Below are positions 23,499 through 35,300 of a stretch of 64,000 bases of DNA, piece after piece. The stretch is from RGIG8700 sp045648505 (GTDB lineage: Bacteria > Bacillota > Clostridia > RGIG6154). The stretch is from assembly GCA_045648505.1 (NCBI GenBank), contig JAZROD010000060.1, positions 1 to 64,000 of the forward strand. The letters run 5' to 3'. The notes beneath the pieces were generated by a model. The model saw only the letters and a program-made list of their open reading frames with translations. It had not been told where the DNA came from and did not search any database. Within the stretch, counting starts at the first letter, position 1, and each line of letters opens with the position of its first letter. A program made the translations under genes and the position numbers.

Positions 23499-26400
23499 AT
23501 GATGAATTCAATGAAAAAGATTATTTCTGTTCTCCTTGCATGTACTATGGTTTTCAGTATGTTTGTACTTGTTCAGGCTGCTGATACAGGTGCAACCACT
23601 CAGGCTGCAAAGTATGCAAAGGAAATAGAGGTAATTAAAGCAATGGGCATTTTAAATGGCGATGAAACAGGCGCTATTAATGCTGATGCAAACCTTACAA
23701 GAGCAGAATTCGCTCAGGTTCTTACAGTTCTTCTTCAGATTAACTATTCTGAAGTAGCAAAGGAAAATGCTTGGTATTATACATTCAAAATTCCTGAAGA
23801 CCTTGACAATGTTCTTTTAACACCAAACAGCGGTCTTATTACAGGAACAGAAGAAACACCATCTGCACCTGTAGAAGCTGAAAAAGTTCAGAAATTTGCT
23901 GATGTTGCAACATCACACTGGGCTTATGATGTTATCACAAGAGTTACAGAAATCGGCTATATGATTGGTACAGGTGAAAATGAATTCTCACCTGAAGAAC
24001 CTGTTACTGTTAATCAGGTTAACAAGGTTTTAGTTAAAATATTAGGATACGAACAGTTCGCTAATCAGAACGGTGGATATCCTGCAGGTTATAACTACAT
24101 TGCAAGTACTTTAAAAGTATTAAAAGGAATTAACAACTACGGTGAAAATCCAATCACACGTGGTGAACTTGCAAAAATGATCTACAATATGTTTGATGTT
24201 AATATGATTGAAACAACACAGGTTAACGATGACGGTGTTGCAACTTATGAAACATCAAAATTTACTTTCTTAAACGACGTATTAAAAGTTTACAAATACG
24301 AAGGCAAAGTTACAGATAACGGTACAACAGCTATTTTAGGCGAATCAACTGTAGACGAAGGCGAAATCAAAATCGGCAATGTTACATACGGTCTTTCACC
24401 AAAAGCTGAGTATGTTAAAGGCTTAATCGGCAGATATGTTGAATTCTATGTTGTTGTAGAAGAAGATTCAGACAAAGAAACTATTATTTATGCAGCTCTT
24501 GAAAAAGACAGCGATGAATTCGTAGTTGATATCAAAGATTTCCACAACCTCGGTAACGGAAAATTGGAATACATGGATGAAAATGAGAAAAAACAGTATG
24601 TAGACGTTGCTACAATTCCTACAATTATTTTCAACGGAAGCAAAGTTGAATCTGTTACAAGAGACGAAATCAAAGCTTTCTCAAACGGTACTGTTACAGC
24701 TATGAAATCAGGGGAAAGCAAAAACTATGATACTATCGTAATCGAAGGTTTTGTTTCTGTATTTGTTAAAAACATAATTCCAAGCGATATGATTATTTCA
24801 AACGGACTTGTTGCTCCGGGTACAGATTCTGCTTATGCAAACTTTGATCTTAATCCTGAAAACAACAAAAACAGAGAAATTACATATATCAAAGATGGAA
24901 AAACTGCAACTTTTGCAGACATTGCAGCTAAATCTGTTATTGATGTAGCTATGAGCAAAGATGCGATTAAAATCGTAATTTCAAATGAAAAAGCTTCATT
25001 TAAAGTAAACGGAAAAACAACTGATTTAGGCGAAACATATCTTTATGCTGAAGATGGCAAAGAATATATTGTTGCAGAAGAATTAGCAAACTCTAATGCA
25101 ATGGCAATTCCTGATATCGGTGTAGATGTAACAGCTTATATCAACACATTCGGCGAAATTGCCGCTGTTGATACAGCAGTTGCTTCACTTTCAGAACTTG
25201 GCCTTATCATCAATGCGGTTTCTGAAGGCAGAGGCTTAAAGAAAACAAATAAAGTAAGAATTTTCACCCAGGTAGGTGCGTTTGTTGATTATGAACTTGC
25301 TGAAAAAGTTGGATTTACAGACCATACAGACAAATATAATAAATATGAAGCTGAAAAAGTAATAGATAAACTTGCTGCATATAAAGATATGCTTGCAACA
25401 TTTACTTTAACAGAAGAAGGTCTCATTTCTGAAATTGTTATGCCGATCTCTTATGACAATCAGGCAAGCAGAGATAACGGAAGACTTGGTGTTTTCTATC
25501 AGTCAGAAGAAGAAGCATCATACTTCGGATCAGGTTTTGACGGTAAAGCCTTCACATCTGCTCACACACCTAAAGTATTCTATGTTTCTCCTGACCCTGG
25601 CGTTGAAGAAAGAGCAAAATATCTTATTAAATCTGCAACATCTTTCTCAAACGACACAACAACAACAGGTCTTTATGCTTATAACACAGATCCTGACTCA
25701 GTTCAGGCACAATACATTGTTATTAAGTCAAACAAATTCACAACACACAATGTTAATATCAGAAATACAACATACATTGTTGTTCAGAACGTAAAAGAAG
25801 CTCTTAACATTGATGGCGATCCTGTTATAAGAATTTCAGGTGTTGAACTTGCTTCACAGAACGGTGCACAGACAGCTGTTGAATATGAAAGCTCAACAGG
25901 TGCTTTCTCAAATATGATTCCATATGTTGGTAACACAAAAGATTACGCTAAAAATGACAGATATATGGTTCAGGAAGGCGATATTATCAACATCTTTGAA
26001 GCAAACGGAAATGTTGAATATGCATCACTTGTTTACAGACAGAATATGAACTATGGTATGTACCCAAGAAAGATGAGCGGTGCACTTGCAGGACAGCAGA
26101 GCGGTTTATTTGATGCGTCAGGTAAAGGTAACCCTTATGCAGTTTCATCATCTGGGGCAGTACTTACTCTTAATGGATATACAATCAATGCTAACGAATC
26201 AACAGGCACAAGTGCTGATAAACCAAAGAGCACTTTAAGACTCTTTGACGGTTTCGCAGTAAGAAACAAAGAATCATTACTTACAATTACAAACCAGGAT
26301 TTATCAGACCCTGCACAGGTTTACTCTGCAACAAATCCTTCATACATTGTAAACTCATACACAATACCTTCAAACATTACAACAATTACACTTAAAAACG

Positions 26401-26540
26401 GTAAACTTTTCTCTGTTACAAAGGGAACTACTGCCGATATTAAGACATACGAAGATTACGGATACAAGTGTTCAAGAATACTTATGCAGTCATATCAGGC
26501 TACAGTTTATAAACTTATCGTAATCAACGTAGCAGACTAA
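23499..26540 (+). CDS. S-layer homology domain protein (1013 aa)
   Basis: A signal peptide (about 1-28) is followed by N-terminal SLH modules: at about 36-85 (IEVIKAMGILNGDETGAINADANLTRAEFAQVL pattern) and 130-185 (FADVATSHWAYDVITRV, then EPVTVNQVNKVLVKI), with a third at about 200-235 (GENPITRGELAKMIYNMF). SLH domains bind pyruvylated secondary cell-wall polymer. The long remainder is beta-rich with no family I recognise; a KVNGKTTDLGETYLYA-like segment and several Ig-like stretches occur. The start follows AAGGAGAG; ATGs at 23499 and 23502 are both possible. It is directly followed by another SLH protein gene 19 bases downstream, so the two are co-expressed. Confidence 0.88.
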   Translation: MMNSMKKIISVLLACTMVFSMFVLVQAADTGATTQAAKYAKEIEVIKAMGILNGDETGAINADANLTRAEFAQVLTVLLQINYSEVAKENAWYYTFKIPEDLDNVLLTPNSGLITGTEETPSAPVEAEKVQKFADVATSHWAYDVITRVTEIGYMIGTGENEFSPEEPVTVNQVNKVLVKILGYEQFANQNGGYPAGYNYIASTLKVLKGINNYGENPITRGELAKMIYNMFDVNMIETTQVNDDGVATYETSKFTFLNDVLKVYKYEGKVTDNGTTAILGESTVDEGEIKIGNVTYGLSPKAEYVKGLIGRYVEFYVVVEEDSDKETIIYAALEKDSDEFVVDIKDFHNLGNGKLEYMDENEKKQYVDVATIPTIIFNGSKVESVTRDEIKAFSNGTVTAMKSGESKNYDTIVIEGFVSVFVKNIIPSDMIISNGLVAPGTDSAYANFDLNPENNKNREITYIKDGKTATFADIAAKSVIDVAMSKDAIKIVISNEKASFKVNGKTTDLGETYLYAEDGKEYIVAEELANSNAMAIPDIGVDVTAYINTFGEIAAVDTAVASLSELGLIINAVSEGRGLKKTNKVRIFTQVGAFVDYELAEKVGFTDHTDKYNKYEAEKVIDKLAAYKDMLATFTLTEEGLISEIVMPISYDNQASRDNGRLGVFYQSEEEASYFGSGFDGKAFTSAHTPKVFYVSPDPGVEERAKYLIKSATSFSNDTTTTGLYAYNTDPDSVQAQYIVIKSNKFTTHNVNIRNTTYIVVQNVKEALNIDGDPVIRISGVELASQNGAQTAVEYESSTGAFSNMIPYVGNTKDYAKNDRYMVQEGDIINIFEANGNVEYASLVYRQNMNYGMYPRKMSGALAGQQSGLFDASGKGNPYAVSSSGAVLTLNGYTINANESTGTSADKPKSTLRLFDGFAVRNKESLLTITNQDLSDPAQVYSATNPSYIVNSYTIPSNITTITLKNGKLFSVTKGTTADIKTYEDYGYKCSRILMQSYQATVYKLIVINVAD

Positions 26541-26559
26541 GAAAGGAGAATCGGAATAA

Positions 26560-28365
26560 ATGAAAAAGATAATTTCAATATTACTTGCAACCATTATGGT
26601 TTTTGCAATGTTTACAGTTTCAGCAGCATCTGCTGTAACAATTAATCCTGCCGATGTTGACCTTTCAACTCAGTCTGTTACAATTTCAGGTACAGGCGCG
26701 GCAAACAGCTCATTCGTTCTTCTTATAACCAATCCGGGTAAAACTCAGACAGATGTTGACCTTGGTGGTTCAGCAGTTCAGAACGTAAGAGAAGTAAAAA
26801 TTGATGCAAATGGTGAATTTATTTACAAATTTACTCTTTATGCACCAACAGAAGGTCAGTATAATGTATATGCTGACGGTGTAGCAAAAGAAAGCTTTAA
26901 ATTTGCTATAGCATCACTTTCAACAGACACACAGGAAATCCTTGCAGCTGCAAGAGCAAATGACCTTGTAACATTCACAGCAAAGGTTACAAATCCTGCA
27001 GTTATGGAAAACTTTGCAATTGATAGCTACGAACCACTTGTATCATCAGCTATCGCTCTTAATATGGATGTTTATGCATCAAAACTCCTTGCAGCAGTAA
27101 GAGATGCTGATGCAAAGGGAGAATTTGCTGGTACAGATGCTGAAAACGGTGCAAAACTTCAGCTTATCATTAAAAAAATTGCAGCTCTTGAAGTATTAAA
27201 TCAGGGTAAAGCTACTGCATATAGCTTTAACACAGACGGTTCTTTCAAATATGATTCTGCATTAAAAGTTTCAGATGTTGATGAAATATATGGCACAACA
27301 GTTTATGAATACTATATTGCAGGTTCAGAAAAGGGCGGCAAAACATACACATTATCTGCAGAAGGTAAAGCTCAGGTTCAGAATGCAATGTTAAACAAAA
27401 ACTTTGTTGATGAAAAAGACCTTTACGAAGCATTTATCGAAGCAGTAGTATGCAGCGGTATTAACAAATCAACACAAAGCGCTGCATCAGGCTACACAGG
27501 TTATGCACATATCGGTGCTCTCTTAACATCAGCTAACAAAGAAAAAGCAGGTGTTGAAGGAACAATTACAACATACATTGAAAAGAATTTAGCAGGATAC
27601 ACATCACCAATCGCAAACATTGAAGCACTTAACGCTCTTATTGAAGTTTTTGCAAAAGCTGAAAAAGATGCAAACAAAAACGACGGCGTTGTTTCAGGCG
27701 GCGGCGGTGGCGGCGGCGGTGGCGCCCCTGGAGTTTCAACAGGCGGAACTGCAGTTATCCCTGACAAAATCAAGGACACAGACGCAGCTATCCAGAACGA
27801 CAAAAATCAGGCAAACACATACAAATACAAATTCGATGATATTGCATCAGTTGAATGGGCAGTTGAAGCTATTGAATACCTTTACACAAAGGGTGTTGTA
27901 AACGGCAAAGCTGACAGAGTGTTTGATCCAAACGGTACAGTTACAAGAGAAGAAATCGTTAAGATGATTTCTATTGCAGTTGGTCTTACAGAAGAAGCTG
28001 AAATCAATTTTGCTGATGTTGAAGGTTCAAGCTGGGCTAAACCTTTCATCGCAAAAGCTGTTAAAGCAGGTATCATTTCAGGTATCGGCGAAAATATGTT
28101 CGGCTTTGGACAGAATGTAACAAGACAGGATATTGCGGCTATGCTTTATAGAACAATGCCTGTTAAAGAAATAATAACACCTGCAACTTTTGCAGATATG
28201 GAAAATGTTGCAGAGTATGCAGTTGAACCTGTATTTGTTCTTGCAGAAATGAAAGTTATCAACGGTTTTGAAGATAACACATTCAGACCACTTGAAAGCT
28301 GCACAAGAGCACAGGCTGCAGTTATTATCTACAACTACTTAAAGACTTCAGGTCTTGCAAACTGA
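26560..28365 (+). CDS. SLH-anchored surface protein with glycine linker (601 aa)
   Basis: A signal peptide (1-24) is followed by an N-terminal beta domain (about 25-125) resembling a bacterial Ig-like fold, then a helical domain (about 125-375). A linker containing nine consecutive glycines lies at about 382-400. Three C-terminal SLH modules follow, at about 428-478 (FDDIASVEWAVEAIEYL, DPNGTVTREEIVKM), 484-535 and 543-597 (GFEDNTFRPLESCTRAQAAVII). The C-terminal modules should fix it to the cell wall, the opposite polarity to the gene before it. The start follows GAAAGGAGAATCGGAATAA. The next gene begins 17 bases after its stop. Confidence 0.9.
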   Translation: MKKIISILLATIMVFAMFTVSAASAVTINPADVDLSTQSVTISGTGAANSSFVLLITNPGKTQTDVDLGGSAVQNVREVKIDANGEFIYKFTLYAPTEGQYNVYADGVAKESFKFAIASLSTDTQEILAAARANDLVTFTAKVTNPAVMENFAIDSYEPLVSSAIALNMDVYASKLLAAVRDADAKGEFAGTDAENGAKLQLIIKKIAALEVLNQGKATAYSFNTDGSFKYDSALKVSDVDEIYGTTVYEYYIAGSEKGGKTYTLSAEGKAQVQNAMLNKNFVDEKDLYEAFIEAVVCSGINKSTQSAASGYTGYAHIGALLTSANKEKAGVEGTITTYIEKNLAGYTSPIANIEALNALIEVFAKAEKDANKNDGVVSGGGGGGGGGAPGVSTGGTAVIPDKIKDTDAAIQNDKNQANTYKYKFDDIASVEWAVEAIEYLYTKGVVNGKADRVFDPNGTVTREEIVKMISIAVGLTEEAEINFADVEGSSWAKPFIAKAVKAGIISGIGENMFGFGQNVTRQDIAAMLYRTMPVKEIITPATFADMENVAEYAVEPVFVLAEMKVINGFEDNTFRPLESCTRAQAAVIIYNYLKTSGLAN

Positions 28366-28382
28366 GAAAGGAGTAATAAATT

Positions 28383-31300
28383 ATGAAAAAAATTATATCT
28401 TTAATTTTAACAGTTGCTATGCTTTTAAGCACAGCTGTATTCGTTGCTCCTGTTTCAGCTGAAACTGAAGTTAACGACTTATTTATGGCAGAGCCTACAA
28501 GAGAAGAACTCTTAAACGCTCCTGCAACAGAATATCTTGATATTCCTTTTACAAACGATGCTTTTGCAACAGCAGCAGATGTTTATAAGTATTATCCAAG
28601 AGATGATGCTTCATCAATCTTCCCTACAAAGGATGTTAACGGAAATCCTATTACAAACCACATAAAAGGATACTTAAGCACAAAAACAATTGCTACAAAG
28701 GTTTTCATTATTGATTCAATATTAGGAACTGCAGACGGAAAGATTACAGAAGAATATCTTACTGCTACAGAAGCAAAGGCAAACGGTTCTTTCACAATGT
28801 ATGTTAATGGTAACAGTAAATTCGAGCTTCAGTCAACAGAGACAGACGGCACAATGAATTTCCTTTACAAGCATAATAATGTAAGCTTTAAAATGGGACC
28901 TATCGGCGGAACAGGTGCACATCTTACATCTACTGGCGGATACAATGCTCACGTTTTACCAAACACTGTTGGTGAATATCAGACAAAAGGAACAATCGAA
29001 AATCCTACAGCTGTTAATATTCTTATGTCAACACACGCAGTAAACGGCGGCGGAAATGCAGGTTTCTTCCCTGTAAAAATCACATATGCAGATGGAACAA
29101 CAGAAACAAAATATGTTATTTCAACATCTCTTTCACCTCAAAGCCCAAACAGAGTAACATATATGAATGCTACAGGTGGTTCTTCAAACCCTGAAGGTGA
29201 CGGCGACAGACTTGCAAAAACAATCGTATATGTTCCAAAAACAACAGATATTTCAACAGGTGCAAACATTGCCGCTGCTGAAAAATATCTTACAGAAACA
29301 GATTCAGCACAGGCTATCGGCAAAGCTATTACTCTTGATGATGTTAAATTCCCTAACGATGATTTAATCATCAAAGGTGAATCAGTACTTTTTGGTGATT
29401 TCAGAATTGCAAGAAGTAACGGCATATCTACCAGCAGACAGTGGTGTCCTTTAGGTTATGCAGATTTTCTCCAGATTCCTGTAGATAAAAAGGTTACATC
29501 TGTTCATATGAACAGAAATATTTCTGCAGCTCTTAACTGGACTGACGAAAATGGCACAGCAGTTGCAATTAAGAATTCTAACTGTGCATATATTCCTGTA
29601 ACAATCGAAGGCGCATCTGAAGATTATTACTACTTTGCAAAACTCGGCAGACTTTGTAAAGATGAGCAGGAAGTTTATTCTGTTACAATCACAGGTAAAT
29701 CACTTCAGGATGAAATCGATGCTATCGAAGATAGAATTGATGCTCTTGATGATACATACAATTCAGCACAGAAAATGGAAATTGCTGAAATCAGAAATGC
29801 TATGCAGACGCTTGAAAGCAAAGGCGTTGTAGAATCAGATTACGATTCAGCATTAGTTGCAAAACTTGATGCTCTCTATCAGTCAGCTGAAGCAGAAATC
29901 AAAGCTGCTCAGATTGCGTCTGTTGAAGGCAAAATCACAAATATGGCATTTGTATATTCATCTTCAATGAGAGAAGAAGTTAAAGGAATCAAAGCTGAAT
30001 ATGATGCACTTATTGATTCAGGTATTTTAGCTTCTGAATTTAACAGTGACTTAATGGCTAAATTCAGCAAGGTTTATGATGTTTATGTTATGTCTTCAGG
30101 TCTTGAAGACAAGGCTGAAAGCTGGGGCACAGAGTACTTATACGAAATGTATAATGAAGTTATTGCAGCAAAAGAACTTGCAGACGGTTTAAAAGAAAAC
30201 GAAGCTGCAGACGGTGATAAAGTTGTTGCTAAAGCAACAGTAGAAAAAATCAACAAATTTGCAGGCCTTGCAAAAGACGGTCTTGCAATCGACAATGCTA
30301 TTGATGGTCTTGATATTATTTATAACAAAGACCAGCTTGAAACAATTGTTGCAATCAAAAAGTCTATTGACGAATTTAAAGCTGCAGGCGGTACAAATAA
30401 AGGTCTTGCAAACATCGGAATCTTTGAATCATTGTATGAATCAGCAGATTCTGACCTCTTACAGAGAGATATTGATACAGTTGTAGCAAGAATTGAAGCT
30501 CTTGATGAAATTTACTCAGCAAATGCAGATGCAGAAATGACAGCTATTGAAGCAGCTATTGCTGCAATCGAAGCAAAAGGCGGAGTTGTTCCATCAGTTG
30601 CTACAGAAAAATTTGCAAGCTTAGTTGCACAGAGAGATGAAGCACCAAGCTACACAACATTTAACCTTCCATACAACAAGGATGTAATGGAAAGCTTAGG
30701 CAGATATCAGGATCAGTACAGAGATGCAAACGGAAACTTTGTTAAGGATCCTGACACAGGTCGTTTCGTAATTCAGAATCCTGCAACAGAATGGTCATTT
30801 GCGGCATTCCTTAACGGTACTATGACATGTGATGAAGATGCTTTCTTTGAAAAATTAGGTGTTAATCCTACAACAAACAAAGCAACAATTCACGGTATTC
30901 CGTACCAGTTCGGTAAGGTTAAGACAACTGTTGACGGTGTTATTGACAAAGAAAATAACTCAGTAGCATCTGCAGTTGCATCTACAGTTGTAATTGATGT
31001 TCCAAACAACTCATACACAAAAATCCATTCAGCAATGTGGTCACACAAAGACCAGATGCAGTTTGGTGTAACATACAAATACGCAGACGGAACAAGTTCA
31101 ACAGAACAGAATGTTAAAGAAATCGCAGGTGGTACATCATTAGCACAATGGATTAAAGCTCCATACTACAAAGTTATGACAAACGATGGTAAAGCATCAC
31201 TCAAACTTTACAGAGGTTATATGCCACAGTATGACACAGGCGCACCAAGTGGTGGATACGGATTTGCTATTACAGACCATGTCTTAACACCTGATGATAA

Positions 31301-32171
31301 GAAGATTCTTGATAAAATTGAAATTACTTTTGGTTCAACAGATGCTCACCTCTTTGCTATGACAGGTCAGATTTCAAACTCAGTTCTTCTTAATAAGGTT
31401 CTTGCAGAAGCAGTTAATAATCTTGATTCAACTGCGGAAGAAAATGTAAGAGCAGTACTTGAAGGTTGTACAAACATTATGGCAACACTTGATGAAAAAG
31501 AAGTATCTTATGATGAAGCATTTGCAGCAACAGTTGCAGAAAATAAAAACATTTTCGTTGCAATTGAAAGCATTACATCTTACACAGACCTTGATAATTT
31601 AACATACACAATTAAATTCACAGGTCCTGTTGCAGAAAGCTCATTAACAAAAGCACTCTTTGTTATCAAAGAAATTGTTAAAAATGAAGAAGGTAAAGAT
31701 GTTAAAGTTGCTTTTGATGACTACACAATCGTTCCTGTAGTTGAAAACGGTGAAATCAGAGAAGTTAAGCTTGTTATTGAAAACAAGTTTGAGTACGACA
31801 GAAAATTCAGCTTAACAGTTTCTAAAAATGTAACAGGTGTATCAGGTAAAACTATCTTTACAGAATCAGTTGCAGATTATGATGCAAAACCTGCTGTTGA
31901 AACAGAATTTGAACTTGCTGAAAACGGTACAGGTTCAGTTAAAGTTGTAAACAATATGAATGATGCTCAGGAAGTTACAGCAATCATTGCAGTTTACAAC
32001 AAAAATAATCAGATGGTTGCAAAATATCTCGTAAACAGAGTGCTTGCAACAGGTGAGTCAGCTGTACAGCCTGTAAGCTTCCAGCTTTCAGAAGGACAGA
32101 CAGTTGAATGTTTAGTTCTTGACTCATTAACAAACTGTAAAAAGATTTATAACACATTTATAGTTGAATAA
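28383..32171 (+). CDS. Secreted modular protein with DAFAT-type modules (1262 aa)
   Basis: A signal peptide (about 1-26) is followed by a beta module opening with IPFTNDAFATAADV (about 48), related to modules in the 1758-residue protein. A helical array follows at about 440-760 with repeating E-I-x-A-I-E-x-x-I-D-A-L units, then a second module (LPYNKDVMESLGRYQ, about 762) and a SbsA-like Ig domain at about 1070-1165 (YTIKFTGPVAESSL). The small C-terminal beta domain has KVVNNMNDAQEVTAIIAVYN. It has no SLH domain. It is the last gene of the 23499-32171 unit, preceded by AGAAAGGAG and closed by a strong terminator. Confidence 0.8.
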   Translation: MKKIISLILTVAMLLSTAVFVAPVSAETEVNDLFMAEPTREELLNAPATEYLDIPFTNDAFATAADVYKYYPRDDASSIFPTKDVNGNPITNHIKGYLSTKTIATKVFIIDSILGTADGKITEEYLTATEAKANGSFTMYVNGNSKFELQSTETDGTMNFLYKHNNVSFKMGPIGGTGAHLTSTGGYNAHVLPNTVGEYQTKGTIENPTAVNILMSTHAVNGGGNAGFFPVKITYADGTTETKYVISTSLSPQSPNRVTYMNATGGSSNPEGDGDRLAKTIVYVPKTTDISTGANIAAAEKYLTETDSAQAIGKAITLDDVKFPNDDLIIKGESVLFGDFRIARSNGISTSRQWCPLGYADFLQIPVDKKVTSVHMNRNISAALNWTDENGTAVAIKNSNCAYIPVTIEGASEDYYYFAKLGRLCKDEQEVYSVTITGKSLQDEIDAIEDRIDALDDTYNSAQKMEIAEIRNAMQTLESKGVVESDYDSALVAKLDALYQSAEAEIKAAQIASVEGKITNMAFVYSSSMREEVKGIKAEYDALIDSGILASEFNSDLMAKFSKVYDVYVMSSGLEDKAESWGTEYLYEMYNEVIAAKELADGLKENEAADGDKVVAKATVEKINKFAGLAKDGLAIDNAIDGLDIIYNKDQLETIVAIKKSIDEFKAAGGTNKGLANIGIFESLYESADSDLLQRDIDTVVARIEALDEIYSANADAEMTAIEAAIAAIEAKGGVVPSVATEKFASLVAQRDEAPSYTTFNLPYNKDVMESLGRYQDQYRDANGNFVKDPDTGRFVIQNPATEWSFAAFLNGTMTCDEDAFFEKLGVNPTTNKATIHGIPYQFGKVKTTVDGVIDKENNSVASAVASTVVIDVPNNSYTKIHSAMWSHKDQMQFGVTYKYADGTSSTEQNVKEIAGGTSLAQWIKAPYYKVMTNDGKASLKLYRGYMPQYDTGAPSGGYGFAITDHVLTPDDKKILDKIEITFGSTDAHLFAMTGQISNSVLLNKVLAEAVNNLDSTAEENVRAVLEGCTNIMATLDEKEVSYDEAFAATVAENKNIFVAIESITSYTDLDNLTYTIKFTGPVAESSLTKALFVIKEIVKNEEGKDVKVAFDDYTIVPVVENGEIREVKLVIENKFEYDRKFSLTVSKNVTGVSGKTIFTESVADYDAKPAVETEFELAENGTGSVKVVNNMNDAQEVTAIIAVYNKNNQMVAKYLVNRVLATGESAVQPVSFQLSEGQTVECLVLDSLTNCKKIYNTFIVE

Positions 32172-32182
32172 CTAAATAATTT

Positions 32183-32222
32183 AAAACAACCCCTGACCGG
32201 TGACCCGGTCAGGGGTTGTTTT
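32183..32222 (+). terminator. Strong terminator after the SLH gene cluster
   Basis: AACAACCCCTGACCGG-TGA-CCCGGTCAGGGGTTGTT; a very stable stem flanked by A and T tracts. Confidence 0.9.
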
Positions 32223-32246
32223 GTGTGAAAAATATGGGTTTTCCTA

Positions 32247-32275
32247 TTGATTGTTATGGGTAAATGTGATACAAT
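32247..32275 (+). promoter_or_regulatory. Promoter of the tandem beta-helix gene pair
   Basis: TTGATT at 32247-32252, a 17-base spacer and TACAAT at 32270-32275, with an overlapping TATAAT. A small AGGTG..CACCT hairpin lies in the leader at about 32282-32307. Confidence 0.5.
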
Positions 32276-32357
32276 ATAATTAGGTGTAGTCTGGATAATT
32301 GCACCTATGACTCATTGGTAAACAAAAAAGTGAAATAGATATGAAAGGGAGAAATTT

Positions 32358-35300
32358 ATGAAAAAGCTTTTGACTATTTTGTTGGCCGTTGTTATGGTGT
32401 GGAGTACATTCGTGCCTGTTTCTGCCGATACAGGCAGAGCGGAATTCTTAAATGACAAAAATTTCCGCTATGTACCCCTCGATAGGTATGTAACCGCAGA
32501 TTTATTCGCATCATGGGCAGATATCTGCGACTATGCGAGATTTAACAAATCAGCAGACGGTACATCAGGAGTTTCTTTAAACAAGATTTCTTATAACAAT
32601 ACAGAAATTTTCAACTGGTATCCTATGACAACCGGTAATAATGCTCCTATTGAAGGAACTGAGCCATATTATAGCAAAGGCTTTAAAAAATCTTCAGCAA
32701 CAACTTCCTTTGCAGGAAACATTTATCTTATAGATGACCTTCTTGAAAATAACGGAGCAGTTGTTAAAGGTTACAGATATTCTGCAGACGCAAACAAGAC
32801 TGCAGCTGACGCATATAACGGAACTATAAAAAGAGTTACAACTGCCGCAACAAGAACTGTAAATAATGCGCACATTGTTGAAAAAAGTGGAAAGTATGTT
32901 ATAGCAGAAAACAACGGTATTAAGCATAAAATCGGACCATTAAGTTCTACATCAGTTTCAAACAATGCAGTTTTCTTAACAGAAAAGGATATTACTGTTG
33001 AAATTGGTGATAAAGCAGATTATCTTTCTCTTTTATTTGCAACAAATGATGTAAATTCACATAACACAACAGCTGCAAGTACAGGTGTAGGTGTTTCGCC
33101 TGAAGCAGCAATCCAGACTGTTATTATTAACTATGCAGACGGACACAGTGAAAAGAAATATACTGTAATGCCAAATGTAGCAAAAACTACTGCAACTCTT
33201 GATGGTAATCTTATTGTTTATGCAGAAAAGAAAGCAGATGGCTCTCAGTGGACTGCAGAGGATTTTTATGGTGCAAACAAGAAAACTTTTAAGTTTCTTA
33301 ATTCTGCAAATAAGGCGAATCACGGTGTTGATTTCAGCTCATTCACATCAGAAGATGTTAAATTTAAAAATCCTGATATTATTATGCCTGAAAAGGCGGC
33401 GGTTGCACAAGTTGTAAGTGCAAGACAGGATTCCTGCACAAATTCATACGGCAATATGGGAAGTATTACTACTTTCGACATTGGTGGCAAAGAGGTTACA
33501 TCTGTTACATTTAAGAAAGAATATAAATATAACAGTATGAATATAGCTACGGCTATTGGTGTAAGCAGTTCGACAACAGATGTTAGAGCGGCTATTATTC
33601 CTGTTGAAATTCCAAAAGCAAGTGATAAGTATGATTACTTTGTGTATGTTGGAGGACTTTGTAATAACGGTATGCTTCTTTCTGCAACACTCTTTGATGA
33701 GCCTCTTCAAAATAAAATAGATGCTGTTGAAAAAGAAATTTCAAAGCTTAATGATTCTTATGTTGTAGCAGAGGGCACGAAGATTTACGGAATACATAAA
33801 GAAATAGAAGCTTTAAAGGCAGAGGGTGTTATTGCCTCTGACTTTGATGCAAAGTTATACAAAAAATATGAAGACATTTATGAACAATACGAAAAATCCG
33901 CACTTCAGAACGCATTGATTGATGAGCTTGTTGCAATTATAAACAGTCTTCCTACAAAATATACAAAAGAAGCAGGTAAGACTGCGGCAGAAGCAAAAAG
34001 TATTATTGACAAGCTTATAGAAAACGGAACAACAAAGGATTATATAAAAGCTTTATCAGACAACTATGGAACATATGAAAGCCACATTGCTCTTTATAAT
34101 GAATGGCTTAATACAAAAAACAGTCAGGACAGAGTAGTTATCAACTGGACAGAAAAAGATAAAACTCACGCAGCAGATATCTTTGAGTTCAGTACTGCAA
34201 CAATAGAAGAAATTCCATCAAAACAGGCTATTGTTATGAACAATATAAATACTGTTTTACCAAGCAACTATAAATATGGTTCATTTATTGGCTTCTATTC
34301 AACAGATTCAGCTAAAAACACATATAAGAATACATTCCCTGATAAATATAACCAGTATTACATCACAAATAACGGAATTACCTACGGATATAGCGGTATT
34401 TCAGAAAAAATTGGCGAAAATACCTATAATGCAGGTATAGTTGCACCTTCATACGGTTATGAAATCCCATTTGACGGTGCTACAAAGTATGAAGAAATAA
34501 ATATTCTTGCAAACGGTATCACCTTCCTTTCAGGTGAGTATTCAAGACAACTTCAGGGTATAAAAACAACTGTTTACTTTGCAGACGGAACATCAAAAGA
34601 AGAAATTTCTATTGTCGGCAACTTTGGCTACAGCTATAGAATGGCACTTTATTCAATGCTTGAAGAGGATGCTTTGCCATACAGTGAATATATAAGCCAG
34701 AGAATCAAGACAAATTTAAGTGATATGTGGTACCCTGCAGAGGCTAATGTAAGCAGTTATTTCAAGCTTGCACCAAACAGCTTAAGAGCTTATTACAAAT
34801 CAGACAAAACAACAAAAGCTCTTGAAAAAGTTTCAACTCTTGGCCGTGCATCAACTATAACTATTGACACAGATGATAAGGCTATTGAAAAAGTAACTGT
34901 TAACTATGCAACTACATCTGACCTTCAGAAAATGGGCGGTGTAGCTTATGATAAATACATCATTCAGGAAACAAAAGACGGTGTAATAACAGCTACTGAA
35001 AGAGAAATTAAAGATACATATTATCTTCCAATCAATAAGACTCAGCTTAAAGATGTAACAGGATATGATGCAAACAGAGATTACTATATGGCAGTAATTT
35101 CAAGTAGTGCATACCCTGTATATCTTCACGGTGTAACAGGCGTAAGAACAACTGCAAGCTCATATGCTGAAAATATTGCAGAGATTGAAAAGAAAATCAA
35201 AGGTTTTTCAGATGTTTTTGACATTTCAGAGCTTAAGGATATAAAGAATGTTGAAAGCCAGATTAAATTCCTTGAAAATCAGGGAGTTGCAAGAGAAAGC

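Noticed and set aside
27501..27803. Minus-strand open frame with a polyproline run
   Set aside because: It is the antisense of the glycine linker in the SLH protein gene; no start signals and wholly inside a confident gene.
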